Source: Deltaproteobacteria bacterium
Lineage (GTDB): Bacteria > Bdellovibrionota > JACOXK01
DNA: 64,000 nt
Direction of reading: 5' to 3'
Assembly (NCBI GenBank): GCA_016186995.1
Contig: JACPKQ010000024.1
Location: 1 to 64,000, forward strand
Below are positions 17,470-26,228 of this stretch, piece by piece. Every line of letters begins with the position of its first letter. The stretch's first letter is position 1. The notes under the pieces were generated by a model. The model made no database searches, was not told the origin of the DNA, and saw only the letters and a program-made list of their open reading frames with translations. The position numbers and the translations under genes were made by a program.

Positions 17470-17702
17470 TGAACACAAAAATAACCTTTTTTAAATGACC
17501 CTTATCTACCAAAAGGCCCCAAAGCCCTTGAAATACAAGGGTTTTATAAAGTACTTGATCTTTGGCATGGGCTTTGCTATTACCTATCGACGTAAAATCC
17601 AAACAGAAGCTTTCAAAGAACACCTTCTGTCGAATTTTACACAACACAACGATACCTTATGGAAAACAGCCTTGGCATCCCCGCCGGGGCTGTTTTCTTT
17701 TT
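17470..17702 (+). ncRNA. Putative Fur-controlled small RNA
   Basis: About 230 nt between the Fur-box promoter and a strong terminator. It contains stem AAGCCCTTG/CAAGGGTTT (near 17522-17545), stem ACAGAAG/CTTCTGT (near 17602-17629) and the terminator hairpin. A 74-codon ORF (17495-17719) is open here but has no SD, and its end reads through the terminator, so a non-coding role is preferred. The 5' end is approximate. Function by analogy with RyhB-type iron-sparing RNAs is speculation. Confidence 0.45.
17663..17702 (+). terminator. Rho-independent terminator
   Basis: AAAACAGCC (17663-17671) pairs with GGCTGTTTT (17688-17696), with an inner CCCC/GGGG stack, followed by TTTTCTTTTT. 17703-18044 is very A/T-rich with no gene seen. 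Confidence 0.8.
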
Positions 17703-18044
17703 GGGGATTTTTTTTGTGAATTATGTCATGCCTCAAGTGAAACGAAGGATCTATCTTTTTTCTTTGAAACTTTCTAAAAAAAATATTTTTAATATTTATC
17801 TATAAATTTATATTCATCTTATTTTTTAACTAGGAACAAATAAAAAATAATTTTTATTTCCACATAAAAAAATCTTTAATTCCCAAGTTTCAAAACCCTC
17901 TTTTCCTTTTTTTGAACTTATTCTTCTAAAAACTTTTTTACTCTCTTCAAAGTCATTTTTTCCAGAATTTTTCATACATCAGACTTCAAAATAGAAAAAA
18001 ATCTTAAATATTTGAAAAAAAGGGGGATTTTTTGATTTTTTTTG

Positions 18045-18073
18045 TTGCAAGTTAGAACTTTTGTTCTTAAAAT
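18045..18073 (+). promoter_or_regulatory. Promoter with GAAC-N4-GTTC palindrome in the spacer
   Basis: TTGCAA (18045-18050), 17-nt spacer, TAAAAT (18068-18073). The spacer contains AGAACTTTTGTTCT (18054-18067), whose core GAAC-N4-GTTC equals the LexA (Cheo) box of Gram-positives. It could be a repressor site; the identity of the regulator is inferred only from this resemblance. Confidence 0.55.
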
Positions 18074-18143
18074 AAATATTATGTCGGTTGGGGAAATAAG
18101 TTTTTTTATTATAACTAAATCTTTCTAAAAGGAGGATGTAAAA

Positions 18144-18290
18144 ATGGCTAAGAAGAAAAAGAAAGGACGTAAAAAAACAAAAGCAGCTCCAAAGAAAAAA
18201 ATGAAACATAAAAAGAAAAAAGCTGCTCCTAAGAAGAAAAAAACAAAAAAAGCAAAGAAGAAAAAAGCAACTAAGAAGAAAAAGAAGTAA
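18144..18290 (+). CDS. 48-aa lysine-rich (histone H1-like) protein
   Basis: The peptide is almost only Lys, Ala, Thr and Pro (MAKKKKKGRKKTKAAP at the start, AAPKKKKTKKAKKKK later) and resembles the C-terminal tails of H1-like or AlgP-like proteins. A very strong SD (AAAAGGAGG, 18128-18136), a good promoter and a perfect terminator show a dedicated monocistronic gene that is probably highly expressed. It likely binds DNA or RNA electrostatically. Its composition is like the N-terminal tail of RpoD in this genome. Confidence 0.8.
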   Translation: MAKKKKKGRKKTKAAPKKKMKHKKKKAAPKKKKTKKAKKKKATKKKKK

Positions 18291-18307
18291 GTTTTTTTCA
18301 TATAGAA

Positions 18308-18339
18308 AAAAGCCGCCTCATAAAGGCGGCTTTTTTTTT
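18308..18339 (+). terminator. Rho-independent terminator of the lysine-rich protein gene
   Basis: AAAGCCGCC and GGCGGCTTT form a 9-bp stem with a 7-nt loop, followed by a run of nine T. Confidence 0.93.
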
Positions 18340-18455
18340 GTCTTCATGTACCATCTCCATCCTATTAAGCCCCACCTCCTTTTTTACATGCCGTTGACAA
18401 GCAAGATTTGGCTATGCTACGACCTAGAGCACAGTAACAAAAGGAGGCTATTTTT

Positions 18456-18725
18456 ATGACAACTACTACCCCACAAAATGTTCGAAATGTACCACTGGAA
18501 GAGTTGGTACACACTAAACTGGAGTCCTTTTTAGACCAAACAGAAGGTGTCGCTTTAGATAGTCTCTATTCAACAATCATACAAACTGTTGAAAAGCCTC
18601 TCATTCAGCTTGTTCTTAGAAAAACACGTGGGAACCAAGTTAAGGCTTCCAGAATTTTGGGTATTAATAGAAATACTTTACGTAAAAAAATTAATACTTT
18701 AAATATTCAAGTTAAAAAGAATTAA
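18456..18725 (+). CDS. Fis-family DNA-binding protein
   Basis: 89 aa. The C-terminal HTH_8 region (about 46-85: [20 protein letters not shown], then [11 protein letters not shown]) is the Fis/bEBP-type helix-turn-helix. The N-terminal 45 aa would form the dimerisation helix. Length matches stand-alone Fis (about 98 aa). SD AAAAGGAGG precedes the ATG and a TTGACA lies upstream at 18393. It is probably a nucleoid-associated regulator, but could also be a detached bEBP output domain. It is convergent with the 53-aa gene, with one base between stops. Confidence 0.85.
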   Translation: MTTTTPQNVRNVPLEELVHTKLESFLDQTEGVALDSLYSTIIQTVEKPLIQLVLRKTRGNQVKASRILGINRNTLRKKINTLNIQVKKN

Positions 18726-18726
18726 T

Positions 18727-18888
18727 TCACTGTTCTAAAATATCTTTTAGAAGAGCTTCCGTAAAACATCGTAGTTGTGAGAGGGTTATATTTTCTGGAT
18801 CATAGCCTTGCTCAAGGAGCATTTCCTTGAGAAGAGGATGTGGTAATCCTGAAAGGCTGATAACTTCGTTAAAAAGTTCGTTCCCCAT
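18727..18888 (-). CDS. 53-aa conserved-looking small protein
   Basis: A 53-codon frame starting MGNELFNEVISLSG and ending EALLKDILEQ. It is acidic, helical and ordinary in codon use, with GGGA 5-6 nt before the ATG. The pattern of an N-terminal helix, a short PENITL turn and an amphipathic C-terminal helix resembles small uncharacterised proteins I recall from other delta-type genomes, but I cannot name a family. It lies upstream of nothing and downstream of pabB on the same strand (61 bp gap). Confidence 0.6.
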   Translation of the reverse strand: MGNELFNEVISLSGLPHPLLKEMLLEQGYDPENITLSQLRCFTEALLKDILEQ

Positions 18889-18949
18889 TTTGTCCCGATA
18901 CTTTTTAGACTTCTTAACGAAATGCTATAACTTCTTGCCCAAAACACCC

Positions 18950-20257
18950 TTACAAATTGTCTACAATCATTTTAGCTTTGACAAGTGTTTCTTCGTACTC
19001 CTCAAAAGGATCTGAATCGATTACAATACCCCCACCCACATGAAAATAATGTTGATCTTCTTTGGTTACAAGTGTTCGTATCGCAATATTAAGATCTAAA
19101 TTTCCTCTAAAATCAAAATAACCAATACTTCCTGTGTAAATGCCCCTTGAAACAGGCTCTAACTCTTCAATAATGTGCATAGCCCTTTTTTTAGGAGCAC
19201 CTGTAATAGACCCCCCTGGAAAGGTAGACATAAGAACTTCCATTATTTTTATATTTTCTTTAATCCTTCCTTTAACGGTACTTACTAAGTGATGCACTTT
19301 TTCAAAAGAATACACCTTCATAAACTCTGGAACACTTACACTTCCGGCTTGTGAAATACGTCCTAAATCATTGCGCTCAAGATCTACAATCATGACATGC
19401 TCGGCACGGTCTTTTTCACTCTCTTCTAGCCTTTGCATCTGTCTTAAATCTTCTCTCAAAGTAACTCCTCGAGGTGTTGTCCCTTTAATAGGTTGGGTTA
19501 TAATATTTCCTTGTAAATCAAGCTTTAAGAACCTTTCTGGAGAGAAAGAAACAATTGTAAAAAGGTTGAAATTTAAAAAGGCACTATGGGGTTCATACAC
19601 AAGTTGGGGCATAAGCTTGATAAGAGTACTTCGTGGAGCATTAAAAGAGAGTCGATACGCAAAATTCACCTGATAAGTCTCTCCATTATAGAGATAATCT
19701 TTAACTTTTTGGATAGAAGAAAAGTATTTTTCTTGAGGAAGACAACTATGAAGTTTGATGGGGTGTTCTTCTACTTCAAAAAATTTTTTATCATAGGGAA
19801 TTTTAAGCCAATCTAAAGACTTTTTAAGATCTTTCTTATTCTGATAAGAAATAAAAACCTTATTTGTAGCATGTTCATAAATAAAAAGAGCCTCATAAAC
19901 ACCTAAAGCATAAAGAGGCATGTTAAGATCATCCTTGGAACAAGAAGAAATACCATAAATATGTTTTCCAAGATCGTAACTTAAATATCCAACTAACCCT
20001 CCTCTTAAAAGAGAATCATAGGAAGAATAAGAAAGACTTTTTTTCTCCTGTCTTATATATTCCGAAAGTATCATGTTTAAAGATTCCAAAGGTTTTTTTT
20101 CATGACATGAATCAAAGAAGTAAGATGGATTCATTCCAAAATAGGAATATCCCTCGTCTCCCTTTTTAAGATAAAAAGATTTTTCTTCGTTAAAGATTTT
20201 AAAAAGAAGTGCTTCTAAAGATATCCGATGAGGCGATTCAAAAAGATAAGAATACAT
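18950..20257 (-). CDS. pabB: Aminodeoxychorismate synthase component I
   Basis: 435 aa chorismate-binding enzyme that makes 4-amino-4-deoxychorismate for folate. The PIKGT motif with K258 distinguishes PabB from TrpE (PIAGT). DLERNDLG, FPGGSITGAPK and YTGSIGYFD are the conserved active-site segments. The N-terminal domain (about 1-150) is degenerate but present. No pabA or pabC is adjacent, so the amidotransferase subunit is encoded elsewhere. The start ATG has no overlapping gene; the upstream region is filled with palindromic repeats. Confidence 0.93.
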   Translation of the reverse strand: MYSYLFESPHRISLEALLFKIFNEEKSFYLKKGDEGYSYFGMNPSYFFDSCHEKKPLESLNMILSEYIRQEKKSLSYSSYDSLLRGGLVGYLSYDLGKHIYGISSCSKDDLNMPLYALGVYEALFIYEHATNKVFISYQNKKDLKKSLDWLKIPYDKKFFEVEEHPIKLHSCLPQEKYFSSIQKVKDYLYNGETYQVNFAYRLSFNAPRSTLIKLMPQLVYEPHSAFLNFNLFTIVSFSPERFLKLDLQGNIITQPIKGTTPRGVTLREDLRQMQRLEESEKDRAEHVMIVDLERNDLGRISQAGSVSVPEFMKVYSFEKVHHLVSTVKGRIKENIKIMEVLMSTFPGGSITGAPKKRAMHIIEELEPVSRGIYTGSIGYFDFRGNLDLNIAIRTLVTKEDQHYFHVGGGIVIDSDPFEEYEETLVKAKMIVDNL

Positions 20258-20286
20258 GTCTCAAGCTCTATTGTATTAAAAGTTTT

Positions 20287-20410
20287 TTGTCATTCTCTCG
20301 TGATGACAGCTCATAGCTTCAGCACCATCACCCTCTCAGAACCAAGATGGTATTTAAAATACTAGATCCCTCGCGGCCCAAGCCGTGGGATGACAGAGAG
20401 GGTCATTTCC
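20287..20410. repeat. Composite palindromic repeat block
   Basis: Contains a family B unit (GATCCC ... GGGATGACAG, about 20370-20398), flanked by CTCTCGTGATGAC and CAGAGAGGGTCA pieces, plus a CTCTCAGAACCAA segment also found at 32451-32465. It looks like nested insertions. Confidence 0.7.
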
Positions 20411-20478
20411 TAACGAAAGGGTTGACAGGTTGACGCAGCGTGTTAATTTAAAACCAAGTATTAACAAAGGGGGCTAAA

Positions 20479-20814
20479 ATGTCTAAAAATGCAATCCAAA
20501 AACTGATTACAGAACAAGTGAATGAACTCACAAAAGCTGTAAATGATCTTGAAAAACGGGCTCGCAAAGTCATTCAAGAGGGTAAAAAATCAAAAACGGT
20601 TAAAGATCTTACAAAAAAAGTAAATGATCTTACTAAAATGGTTCAAAAAGACCCTCGTTTACAGCTTCTCGTTAAAATTAAAAATGAAGCTATGAAGGTA
20701 AATTTTTTAGATCAATATTTACCTGTTCGCAAAAAGGATCTTAAATCCTTAGAAAAGAAACTAACAACTATTAATGAAAAGCTTGATAATTTAAATCAAA
20801 AGCCTAAAAACTAA
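20479..20814 (+). CDS. Small coiled-coil protein of unknown function
   Basis: 111 aa, almost entirely helical and charged, with heptad-like repeats (VNELTKAVNDLEKRARK, KKVNDLTKMVQKD) and a C-terminal coiled coil ending in NEKLDNLNQKPKN. A strong SD (AAAGGGGG) precedes the ATG. No signal peptide or membrane segment. It is somewhat phasin- or poly-helix-like, but no family is recognised. Confidence 0.7.
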   Translation: MSKNAIQKLITEQVNELTKAVNDLEKRARKVIQEGKKSKTVKDLTKKVNDLTKMVQKDPRLQLLVKIKNEAMKVNFLDQYLPVRKKDLKSLEKKLTTINEKLDNLNQKPKN

Positions 20815-20890
20815 ATAATATTCGTTAGTTAAAGGGGAAGTCATGCTCGCAGTCGCTGCTGCAATTCAAAATAAGCTTCCTTTTGCTTTT

Positions 20891-22192
20891 TTAATAATTT
20901 TTTTTAATAAGGTCTAAAGCTTCTTCTTTTGACCGAATCTTTCCTTCAAGCTGAGCATCTTCAATAAGTGTTAAAATCTTTTTAAAAGTAGGTCCTGGTT
21001 TTAAGCCTAAATTAATCAAGTCTTGCCCTGTTACAAAAGGAGTTGGTTTCATCTTTTCTTTTCCAAACTCTTTTATTTTTTTTTCACAAAACTCATACGC
21101 TTCTAAAATATTATGGCTTGAGGAGCAATCAATTTTATGAAGATACATATGGTCTTGAAATTTATCCTGTCTTAAGAAACGTTTTAAAGTACTTTCACGC
21201 ATATTTTTGACATCTTTAAATTTCATGTGTTGTTTAACAAGGCTTACCACGTGTTCCGTTGAGGCTTTAGACATTCTAAGCCGCTTACAAATGTGAGCTG
21301 CCATGTTGGCTCCAACATTTTCATGGGCATCAAAACGAATTCTTTCAGCTACTTTAAAAGTAGGGGGTTTTCCAACATCATGTAAAAGAATCCCCAAGGC
21401 CACCTCAGGATGAATTCCCTTTTCTAACTTTTCAAGCATCATCATTGTATGAATATAAACATCCCCTTCAGGATGAAATTCAGAGGGTTGTTCCACCCCT
21501 TTCATAGCACTTATTTCAGGAAGGATTTCTTTTAAGAGCCCTACTTCGTCCAAAAGTTCAAACCCAGATCGAGCCTTTCCACTTGTTAAAATTTTAAGTA
21601 CTTCATCTCGAACTCTTTCTGCTGAAACCTGAGATATGTGGGAAGCCATCTGGAATATTACTTTTTTTGTTTTTTCTTCTAAGTGAAATCTTAAACGAGA
21701 AGCAAAACGAACAGCCCGAAGCATTCGAAGCTTATCTTCTTCAAACCTTTTGTGCGCATCCCCAATGGTTCTTATAACTTTTTTTTTAAGATCTTTTTGT
21801 CCGTCTATATAATCAATGATTTTGTGTGTAGTAGGGTCGTAAAACATCCCATTAATTGTAAAATCACGACGCAAAGCATCCTTTTCAGGGGTTGTAAAAC
21901 TTACTTTATCAGGATGACGACCATCAGAATAAGCCCCCTCTTCTCGAAACGTAGCCACTTCAAACTGATACCCACCTTGATGCACTTGCACCACACCAAA
22001 AGAAGCCCCTATGGGAATGGTTTTTTCAAAAATGTTTTGGATATCTTCTGTTTTCGCATCAGTTGCAATATCAATATCTGAAATAGGATTACCTAAAAGC
22101 TTGTCGCGTACAAAGCCCCCAGCATAGTAGGCCGTAAATCCCTTTTCATTTAACTTCTTAACAATCTTAAAAGCCTCTTTTTCCATATTCAC
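20891..22192 (-). CDS. cca: CCA-adding tRNA nucleotidyltransferase / poly(A) polymerase family
   Basis: 433 aa class II nucleotidyltransferase. GGFVRDKLLG (26-35) and the catalytic DIDIATD follow the N terminus. RRDFTINGMFYD and the RxxxE-type template region come next, then an HD domain with LLHDVGKP. It adds or repairs the 3' CCA of tRNAs or makes poly(A). The three tRNA genes in this window do not encode CCA, so a CCA-adding role is likely. Some family members split A- and CC-adding roles; motifs alone cannot exclude this. Confidence 0.88.
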   Translation of the reverse strand: MNMEKEAFKIVKKLNEKGFTAYYAGGFVRDKLLGNPISDIDIATDAKTEDIQNIFEKTIPIGASFGVVQVHQGGYQFEVATFREEGAYSDGRHPDKVSFTTPEKDALRRDFTINGMFYDPTTHKIIDYIDGQKDLKKKVIRTIGDAHKRFEEDKLRMLRAVRFASRLRFHLEEKTKKVIFQMASHISQVSAERVRDEVLKILTSGKARSGFELLDEVGLLKEILPEISAMKGVEQPSEFHPEGDVYIHTMMMLEKLEKGIHPEVALGILLHDVGKPPTFKVAERIRFDAHENVGANMAAHICKRLRMSKASTEHVVSLVKQHMKFKDVKNMRESTLKRFLRQDKFQDHMYLHKIDCSSSHNILEAYEFCEKKIKEFGKEKMKPTPFVTGQDLINLGLKPGPTFKKILTLIEDAQLEGKIRSKEEALDLIKKNY

Positions 22193-22216
22193 CTATTTAC
22201 ATGAACTCGAAAATAA

Positions 22217-22238
22217 ATCTATAGGGCAAAAGATAGGG
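22217..22238 (+). repeat. Short dispersed repeat around GGGCAAAAGATAGGGATAG
   Basis: The pieces AAAAGATAGGGATAGT (22227-22242) and TATAGGGCAAAAGATA recur at the two ends of the palindromic block 32230-32465, in opposite orientation. Confidence 0.5.
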
Positions 22239-22300
22239 ATAGTGCAGCTCTTTTAACTCTCTCAACTCCCTAATTTACAAATAACACCCACTTACCTATA

Positions 22301-24871
22301 ATGCAAAAGATGTTAGCAGGACTTGGTAAAAAAATCTTTGGAAGCGCTAATGAACGAGAAATAAAAAGACTCGGGCCCTTTGTAGAAAAAATAAATTCAT
22401 TAGAACTTCAATTTGAAAAATTCTCTGAAAACGAATTATGCGCTAAAACAGATGAGTTTAAAAAAAGGCTTTCTGAAGGATACACTTTAGATGATCTCTT
22501 GCCCGAAGCCTTTGCCATTGTTCGGGAAGCAAGCAAAAGAACTCTCAAGATGCGTCATTATGATGTACAGCTCATTGGGGGTATCATTCTTCACCAGGGA
22601 AAAATAGCAGAAATGAAAACAGGGGAAGGAAAAACCCTTGTTGCCACTCTTCCACTTTATCTCAATGCTTTAAAAGGAAAAGGTTGCCATCTTGTCACAG
22701 TAAACGATTATTTAGCACAAAGAGACTCTGAATGGATGAAACCTATCTATAATCTTTTAGGACTCTCTGTTGGGGTCATTGTTCACGGTCTCGATGACCG
22801 CGAACGTCAAGCAGCCTATGGCTGTGATATTACCTATGGAACTAATAATGAGTTTGGTTTTGATTATTTAAGAGATAATATGAAATACTCTTTGAAAGAC
22901 TTTGCTCAAAGAGATTTTCATTATTGTATTGTTGACGAAGTTGATAGCATTTTAATTGATGAGGCACGAACACCTCTTATTATTTCTGGTTCATCTGAAG
23001 AATCTACAGATAAATACTACAAAGTAAATTCTATTATTCCCTATCTTTCAAAAGAAAAAAATTACACCATCGATGAAAAAGCAAAAACAGCGGTTCTCAC
23101 AGAAGATGGGATTATGAAAGTAGAACAACTTCTTAAAGTTGATAACCTCTACGATCCTCGAAATATTGAACTTGTGCACCATGTAAATCAGGCTTTGAAA
23201 GCCCATGCTCTTTTTAAACGCGATGTTGATTATGTGGTGAAAGATGGTGAAGTGCTTATTGTTGATGAATTTACAGGAAGGCTTATGCCAGGCCGTCGTT
23301 ACAGCGATGGCCTTCATCAAGCCTTAGAAGCTAAAGAAGGTGTTACAATAGAAAATGAAAACCAAACTTTAGCAAGTGTTACCTTTCAAAACTTTTTTAG
23401 AATGTATGAAAAACTTGCCGGTATGACGGGAACAGCAGAAACAGAAGCTGCTGAGTTTAAAAAAATCTATGACCTTGATGTTGCCGTCATTCCAACTAAC
23501 CAACCTATTGCACGAACCGATTACTCCGACATTATTTATAAAAACAAAAGAGGAAAATACAAAGCCATTATACAAGAAATTCAAAAACTTCATGAAGAAG
23601 GACGCCCTGTTCTTGTAGGTACCATTGCTATTGAAACCTCAGAACTTTTAAGCACACTTTTAAAACGTGAAGGGCTTTCTCATCATGTTCTTAATGCTAA
23701 ACATCATGACAAAGAAGCCAAAATTATTGCTGAAGCAGGACAACCAGGTGCTGTTACCATTGCTACCAATATGGCAGGCCGAGGAACTGATATTAAACTT
23801 GGACCCGGCGTAGCTGAAAAAGGCGGGCTTCACATTTTAGGTACAGAACGACATGAAAGTAGACGCATTGATAACCAGCTTCGAGGACGAAGTGGACGTC
23901 AAGGAGATAAAGGTTCATCCCGATTTTACCTATCCCTTGAAGATGATCTTTTAAGAATTTTTGGCGGAGAAAGAATTACAAGCATGATGGAAAGATTTGG
24001 CTTTGATGAAGACGAGCCTATTGAACACCGAATGATTACAAAAGGTATTGAACGAGCTCAGAAAAAAGTAGAAGCTCACAATTTTGATATTCGTAAACAT
24101 TTGCTTGAATACGACGATGTTATGAACACCCAAAGAGATGTCATCTATCATCAAAGACGAGAAATTCTTAAAGGCGAAAATGTTCATTCTCTTATTTTAG
24201 AAAATATACAAGACATTGTTGAAAACTATATTAATGATTTTGTAAATCCTTCTCAAAACCCAGAAGATTGGGATTTTAAAATACTTTCAGAAGCTTTTTT
24301 TAAAATTTTTAATATCCGATTTGAAAACCTTACAATTTCTTCATCTAAAGAAATTGAAGAATTTAAAGAAAAAGTCAAAAGACACGCTCTCGAGTTTTAT
24401 GAAAATAAACTTAAACAACTTGGGGAAACCATCTCACAAGACATGGAAAAAATGTTTTACCTTCACACCATTGATATCCACTGGAAAGATCACCTTTTGG
24501 CCATGGATCACCTTAAAGAAGGTATTGGATTACGTGGTTACGCTCAAAAAGACCCTCTTCTTGAGTATAAAAAAGAGGGTTTTCAAATGTTTCAATCCTT
24601 GGATTTTAGAATAAAAGAAGATGTTATTGAAAGATTGTATAAAGTGGAATTAGCCAGAGAGGAAGATATAGCCGTAGTAAGACGCCGTGAGCAAGAAATG
24701 AAGCTTATCCATCAGGAAGCACAAAGTGCCATGCGTGCTGCAGAGGCTGCAGGTCGAGATAAAGCTTTACCCCAGAGTCAACCGATAAAGAGAGAGAACC
24801 CTAAAGTAGGGAGAAATGACCCCTGCCCGTGTGGCAGTGGTCAAAAATTTAAAAAGTGTCATGGCAAATAA
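22301..24871 (+). CDS. secA: Preprotein translocase ATPase SecA
   Basis: 856 aa motor of the Sec export pathway. Walker A TGEGKT lies at 107-112, [20 protein letters not shown] at about 211-231, the MAGRGTDI segment at about 488-495, helical scaffold and wing regions follow, and the C-terminal zinc/SecB-binding tail is [15 protein letters not shown]. Length is normal. ATG at 22301 or 22310 may be used. The stop overlaps the next gene by 11 nt, indicating coupling. Confidence 0.97.
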   Translation: MQKMLAGLGKKIFGSANEREIKRLGPFVEKINSLELQFEKFSENELCAKTDEFKKRLSEGYTLDDLLPEAFAIVREASKRTLKMRHYDVQLIGGIILHQGKIAEMKTGEGKTLVATLPLYLNALKGKGCHLVTVNDYLAQRDSEWMKPIYNLLGLSVGVIVHGLDDRERQAAYGCDITYGTNNEFGFDYLRDNMKYSLKDFAQRDFHYCIVDEVDSILIDEARTPLIISGSSEESTDKYYKVNSIIPYLSKEKNYTIDEKAKTAVLTEDGIMKVEQLLKVDNLYDPRNIELVHHVNQALKAHALFKRDVDYVVKDGEVLIVDEFTGRLMPGRRYSDGLHQALEAKEGVTIENENQTLASVTFQNFFRMYEKLAGMTGTAETEAAEFKKIYDLDVAVIPTNQPIARTDYSDIIYKNKRGKYKAIIQEIQKLHEEGRPVLVGTIAIETSELLSTLLKREGLSHHVLNAKHHDKEAKIIAEAGQPGAVTIATNMAGRGTDIKLGPGVAEKGGLHILGTERHESRRIDNQLRGRSGRQGDKGSSRFYLSLEDDLLRIFGGERITSMMERFGFDEDEPIEHRMITKGIERAQKKVEAHNFDIRKHLLEYDDVMNTQRDVIYHQRREILKGENVHSLILENIQDIVENYINDFVNPSQNPEDWDFKILSEAFFKIFNIRFENLTISSSKEIEEFKEKVKRHALEFYENKLKQLGETISQDMEKMFYLHTIDIHWKDHLLAMDHLKEGIGLRGYAQKDPLLEYKKEGFQMFQSLDFRIKEDVIERLYKVELAREEDIAVVRRREQEMKLIHQEAQSAMRAAEAAGRDKALPQSQPIKRENPKVGRNDPCPCGSGQKFKKCHGK

Positions 24872-25619
24872 AGAGAAAAAAAATCAAAAAAAACAAGAAA
24901 AGGTCTTTGAATCTGATGTCATCCCAGGCTTGGCCGGGGATCTAGAAGAGGTATCTTCAGAAGAAGCTCATTTTGAAAATGCAAATGATACCCTTTCAGC
25001 CCTTGAAAAAGAGTTAACTGCGGCAAGCCCTGTTTATCCTGAATTTACACTTATTATTCAAGATATTGAAAAAGAAAAAGATAAAGAATTCATTCGAAAA
25101 CTTCTTTCAGACCCTAAGTTTGAATTAAATCTTCCTGATATTGAGGATCAACTTGCTAAAAATAAAATCGTTGTTTCAGCACTGTCTGAAGTTCAAGGTA
25201 CTCTCATTGTTCAAAACATTAAAGATATCGATGCTGATATTCGCTTTGACCTTTCTCTCAAACTTCTTCCCAACTTTGAAGAAACACTTCCAGAAAACTT
25301 ACCAGCTTACAGAGGTAACTTAGCTGATCTTAGAAAAAAAGTAGCCGAAAAAAAAGATCCCAATTTCATTGTCTCAACAAGTGCCCACATCGAGGAAAAA
25401 AAAATAGATAGATACTTAGGAATTGTTACAGCAGAAAAAATTATTTCCCAAAAACAAAAAATAGAAGATATTTCTGATGTGCTTATTAATGAACTTATTC
25501 TTAAAGCCAAAAACAAAGGGGCTGATGCCATTTTAGGTGTTAATTTTGATGTAAAACCTTATCCGGATAATAAAAAGCTAGCTTTTACCTCTGCCACCGC
25601 CGTTAAACTCAAAGAGTAA
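24861..25619 (+). CDS. YbjQ/DUF74-domain protein with an in-frame repeat near the N terminus
   Basis: 252 aa. ATG at 24861 overlaps the secA stop. The C-terminal half (about 165-252) resembles the YbjQ heavy-metal-binding-like domain: [45 protein letters not shown]. The middle (about 45-150) is a helix/strand region of unknown type. Residues 19-30 ([12 protein letters not shown]) are encoded by a family B palindromic element. No signal peptide. Pentameric YbjQ proteins have no settled function; the link to SecA is by gene coupling only. Confidence 0.7.
   Translation: MANKEKKNQKKQEKVFESDVIPGLAGDLEEVSSEEAHFENANDTLSALEKELTAASPVYPEFTLIIQDIEKEKDKEFIRKLLSDPKFELNLPDIEDQLAKNKIVVSALSEVQGTLIVQNIKDIDADIRFDLSLKLLPNFEETLPENLPAYRGNLADLRKKVAEKKDPNFIVSTSAHIEEKKIDRYLGIVTAEKIISQKQKIEDISDVLINELILKAKNKGADAILGVNFDVKPYPDNKKLAFTSATAVKLKE
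24917..24943. repeat. Palindromic element, family B, inside a CDS
   Basis: TGTCATCCC (24917-24925) pairs with GGGATCT (24937-24943) around a loop. It is the reverse complement of the GGATCCC ... GGGATGACA pattern seen at 35024-35049 and about 20370-20398. Confidence 0.75.
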
Positions 25620-25664
25620 ATATTCCTAAATCATTTCCTCACTTTAACCGATAATACATACAGT

Positions 25665-26228
25665 ATGGGACTTTTTTCTCTTCTCAAAATAACCGAGGCT
25701 TTCTGTGAAAAATGTCAGGTTGTTCTACCTCAAGAACAGCTCAATCAATTTGACTCCACCATTCGCGATGAAAAAGATGGTGGTGAATATAAATCAGTTT
25801 GTAGAAACTGTCTTATGGATGAATTCCACAATGCTCTTAAAAACTTTACTTTTAGGGCTATCATGGTTCATCCACTTAAAAAATTAGATGGCATGGCATA
25901 TCAATACTATCCCTTTCAAGAAATGCCTGAGTATGAATGGACTCAAGAACAGATTGAAGAGTTTAAAAAATTTCTTCCTCCAGAGGATGCACATTGTGAA
26001 GAGTGCGAAAACCATGCCCAGTTTAACTGGTGTTCACCTGATATTTATTTTCATGATATTTTTTCTCAAAAAATCAATACGACAGGCGAGTTTTCACAAG
26101 AATATCTTTGTAGCGAGTGCCTTTTTAAGAAATTTAAAGAATTTATTGAAAAAGAAGATATTTATTTTAATGCTGAGTTTTTTCCACCTTATGATGGAGA
26201 TGGGCTTGGCACATCATTTGAAGATTAA
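25665..26228 (+). CDS. Cys-rich, probably zinc-binding, protein of unknown function
   Basis: 187 aa, acidic. Four CxxC pairs: CEKC (about 14-17), CRNC (about 46-49), CEEC (about 108-111) and CSEC (about 146-149). Pairs one and two, and three and four, are similarly spaced with helices between, so two zinc ribbons in tandem are likely. No known enzyme motif. It ends overlapping the convergent asnS stop (TTAA shared). Confidence 0.7.
   Translation: MGLFSLLKITEAFCEKCQVVLPQEQLNQFDSTIRDEKDGGEYKSVCRNCLMDEFHNALKNFTFRAIMVHPLKKLDGMAYQYYPFQEMPEYEWTQEQIEEFKKFLPPEDAHCEECENHAQFNWCSPDIYFHDIFSQKINTTGEFSQEYLCSECLFKKFKEFIEKEDIYFNAEFFPPYDGDGLGTSFED

Noticed and set aside
17495-17719. 74-codon ORF downstream of the Fur box
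   Set aside because: It has no SD, poor protein character, and its 3' end encodes the terminator hairpin; a non-coding transcript explains the region better.
20843-20917. 24-codon ORF (MLAVAAAIQNK...) with a good SD AAAGGGGAAG
   Set aside because: Possible hydrophobic peptide, but it overlaps the cca 3' end antisense and has no further support; left out of the feature list.
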